Shown piece by piece: positions 62,495 through 62,577 of a DNA stretch of 62,577 bases (the stretch's first letter is position 1; each line of letters begins with the position of its first letter). Both the position numbers and the translations under genes were made by a program. Source of the DNA: Bacteroidota bacterium (GTDB taxonomy: Bacteria > Bacteroidota > Bacteroidia > Bacteroidales > WCHB1-69); NCBI GenBank assembly GCA_029570835.1, contig JAKPTX010000109.1:1-62577 (forward strand), in the 5' to 3' direction. A model generated the notes under the pieces. That model searched no databases. It saw only the letters and a program-made list of their open reading frames with translations, and was not told where the DNA came from.

Positions 62495-62577
62495 TTACCT
62501 GATTACAATCTTTTGTGTAACAGTTTGGTTATTTCCAATTAGCTTAATGAAATAGACTCCGGTCGGCTGATTTGTAA
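62495..62577 (-). CDS. T9SS type A sorting-domain protein, last 27 codons only
   Basis: Read on the minus strand from the right edge, the frame gives TNQPTGVYFIKLIGNNQTVT, then QKIVIR and a TAA at 62497-62495. The GVYFIKL ... QKIVI pattern is the usual last strand pair of a type A T9SS C-terminal domain. The gene continues beyond the window, so the catalytic or binding domains are unknown. The terminator at 62438 follows. Confidence 0.8.
   Translation of the reverse strand, partial: TNQPTGVYFIKLIGNNQTVTQKIVIR

Overview
The window looks like chromosomal DNA of an AT-rich Bacteroidota bacterium, probably of the Bacteroidales/Marinilabiliales type. The grounds are: type IX secretion (T9SS) sorting tails on three predicted exported proteins, a GldA/GldF/GldG-type ABC operon, a fused SecDF, an OmpA/PD40/TPR protein of PorE type, a DUF4783 gene beside rlmH, promoters of the TAnnTTTG type, and generally weak Shine-Dalgarno sites. 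Both ends cut genes: a wecB 3' end on the left and the last 27 codons of a T9SS cargo protein on the right.

Region 1 (1-18492) is a surface polysaccharide (O-antigen or capsule) locus, nearly all on the + strand with short gaps or overlaps. It starts with wecB and a broken four-helix-bundle gene. A CDP-sugar block follows: rfbF, rfbG, a 3,5-epimerase-like cupin, a PLP aminotransferase and a hexapeptide acyltransferase. A Wzx-type flippase comes next. The most unusual part is 6102-10235: two tandem FdtA/QdtA-like ketoisomerase cupins, a MaoC-type hydratase, a CitE/citramalyl-CoA-lyase-like protein, a PglD-like acyltransferase and an FdtB-like C3 aminotransferase. I infer a pathway for a 3-amino-3,6-dideoxyhexose carrying an unusual hydroxyacyl group. 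Three glycosyltransferases, a Wzy-like polymerase, a decayed IS5-family transposase, another hexapeptide acyltransferase and a polysaccharide-deacetylase-like protein complete the locus. One glycosyltransferase has a G9 tract near its start. Two abortive copies of the deacetylase 5' end lie in front of the intact gene.

Region 2 (18493-31525) holds an AAA/DUF4143 ATPase set between copies of a dispersed palindromic repeat, the gldA-gldF-gldG-DUF4340 operon ending in a clear terminator, a 2-hydroxyacid dehydrogenase and a lipoprotein on the minus strand, an MMPL/RND-type exporter, rmlA and a polyprenyl synthetase.

Region 3 (31548-41465, minus strand) holds an OmpA-family envelope protein with an extra retropepsin-like C-terminal domain, tatA, secDF, dipeptidyl peptidase III and the bifunctional NAD(P)HX repair enzyme.

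Region 4 (41466-62577) is mostly housekeeping: DUF6913-dapA, a T9SS-exported M14 carboxypeptidase, an unexplained structured intergenic island, trmD, an aldehyde dehydrogenase, a HAD phosphatase, a TrmH-family methyltransferase, rlmH, DUF4783, a YgfK-like multidomain oxidoreductase, an alpha-oxoamine synthase (serine palmitoyltransferase-like) with a membrane protein, a GYD-domain protein, a T9SS-exported SGNH-like hydrolase, dnaB and the partial T9SS cargo gene. I recognised no tRNA or rRNA gene and no CRISPR array. All family assignments come from reading motifs by eye; no database search was made.
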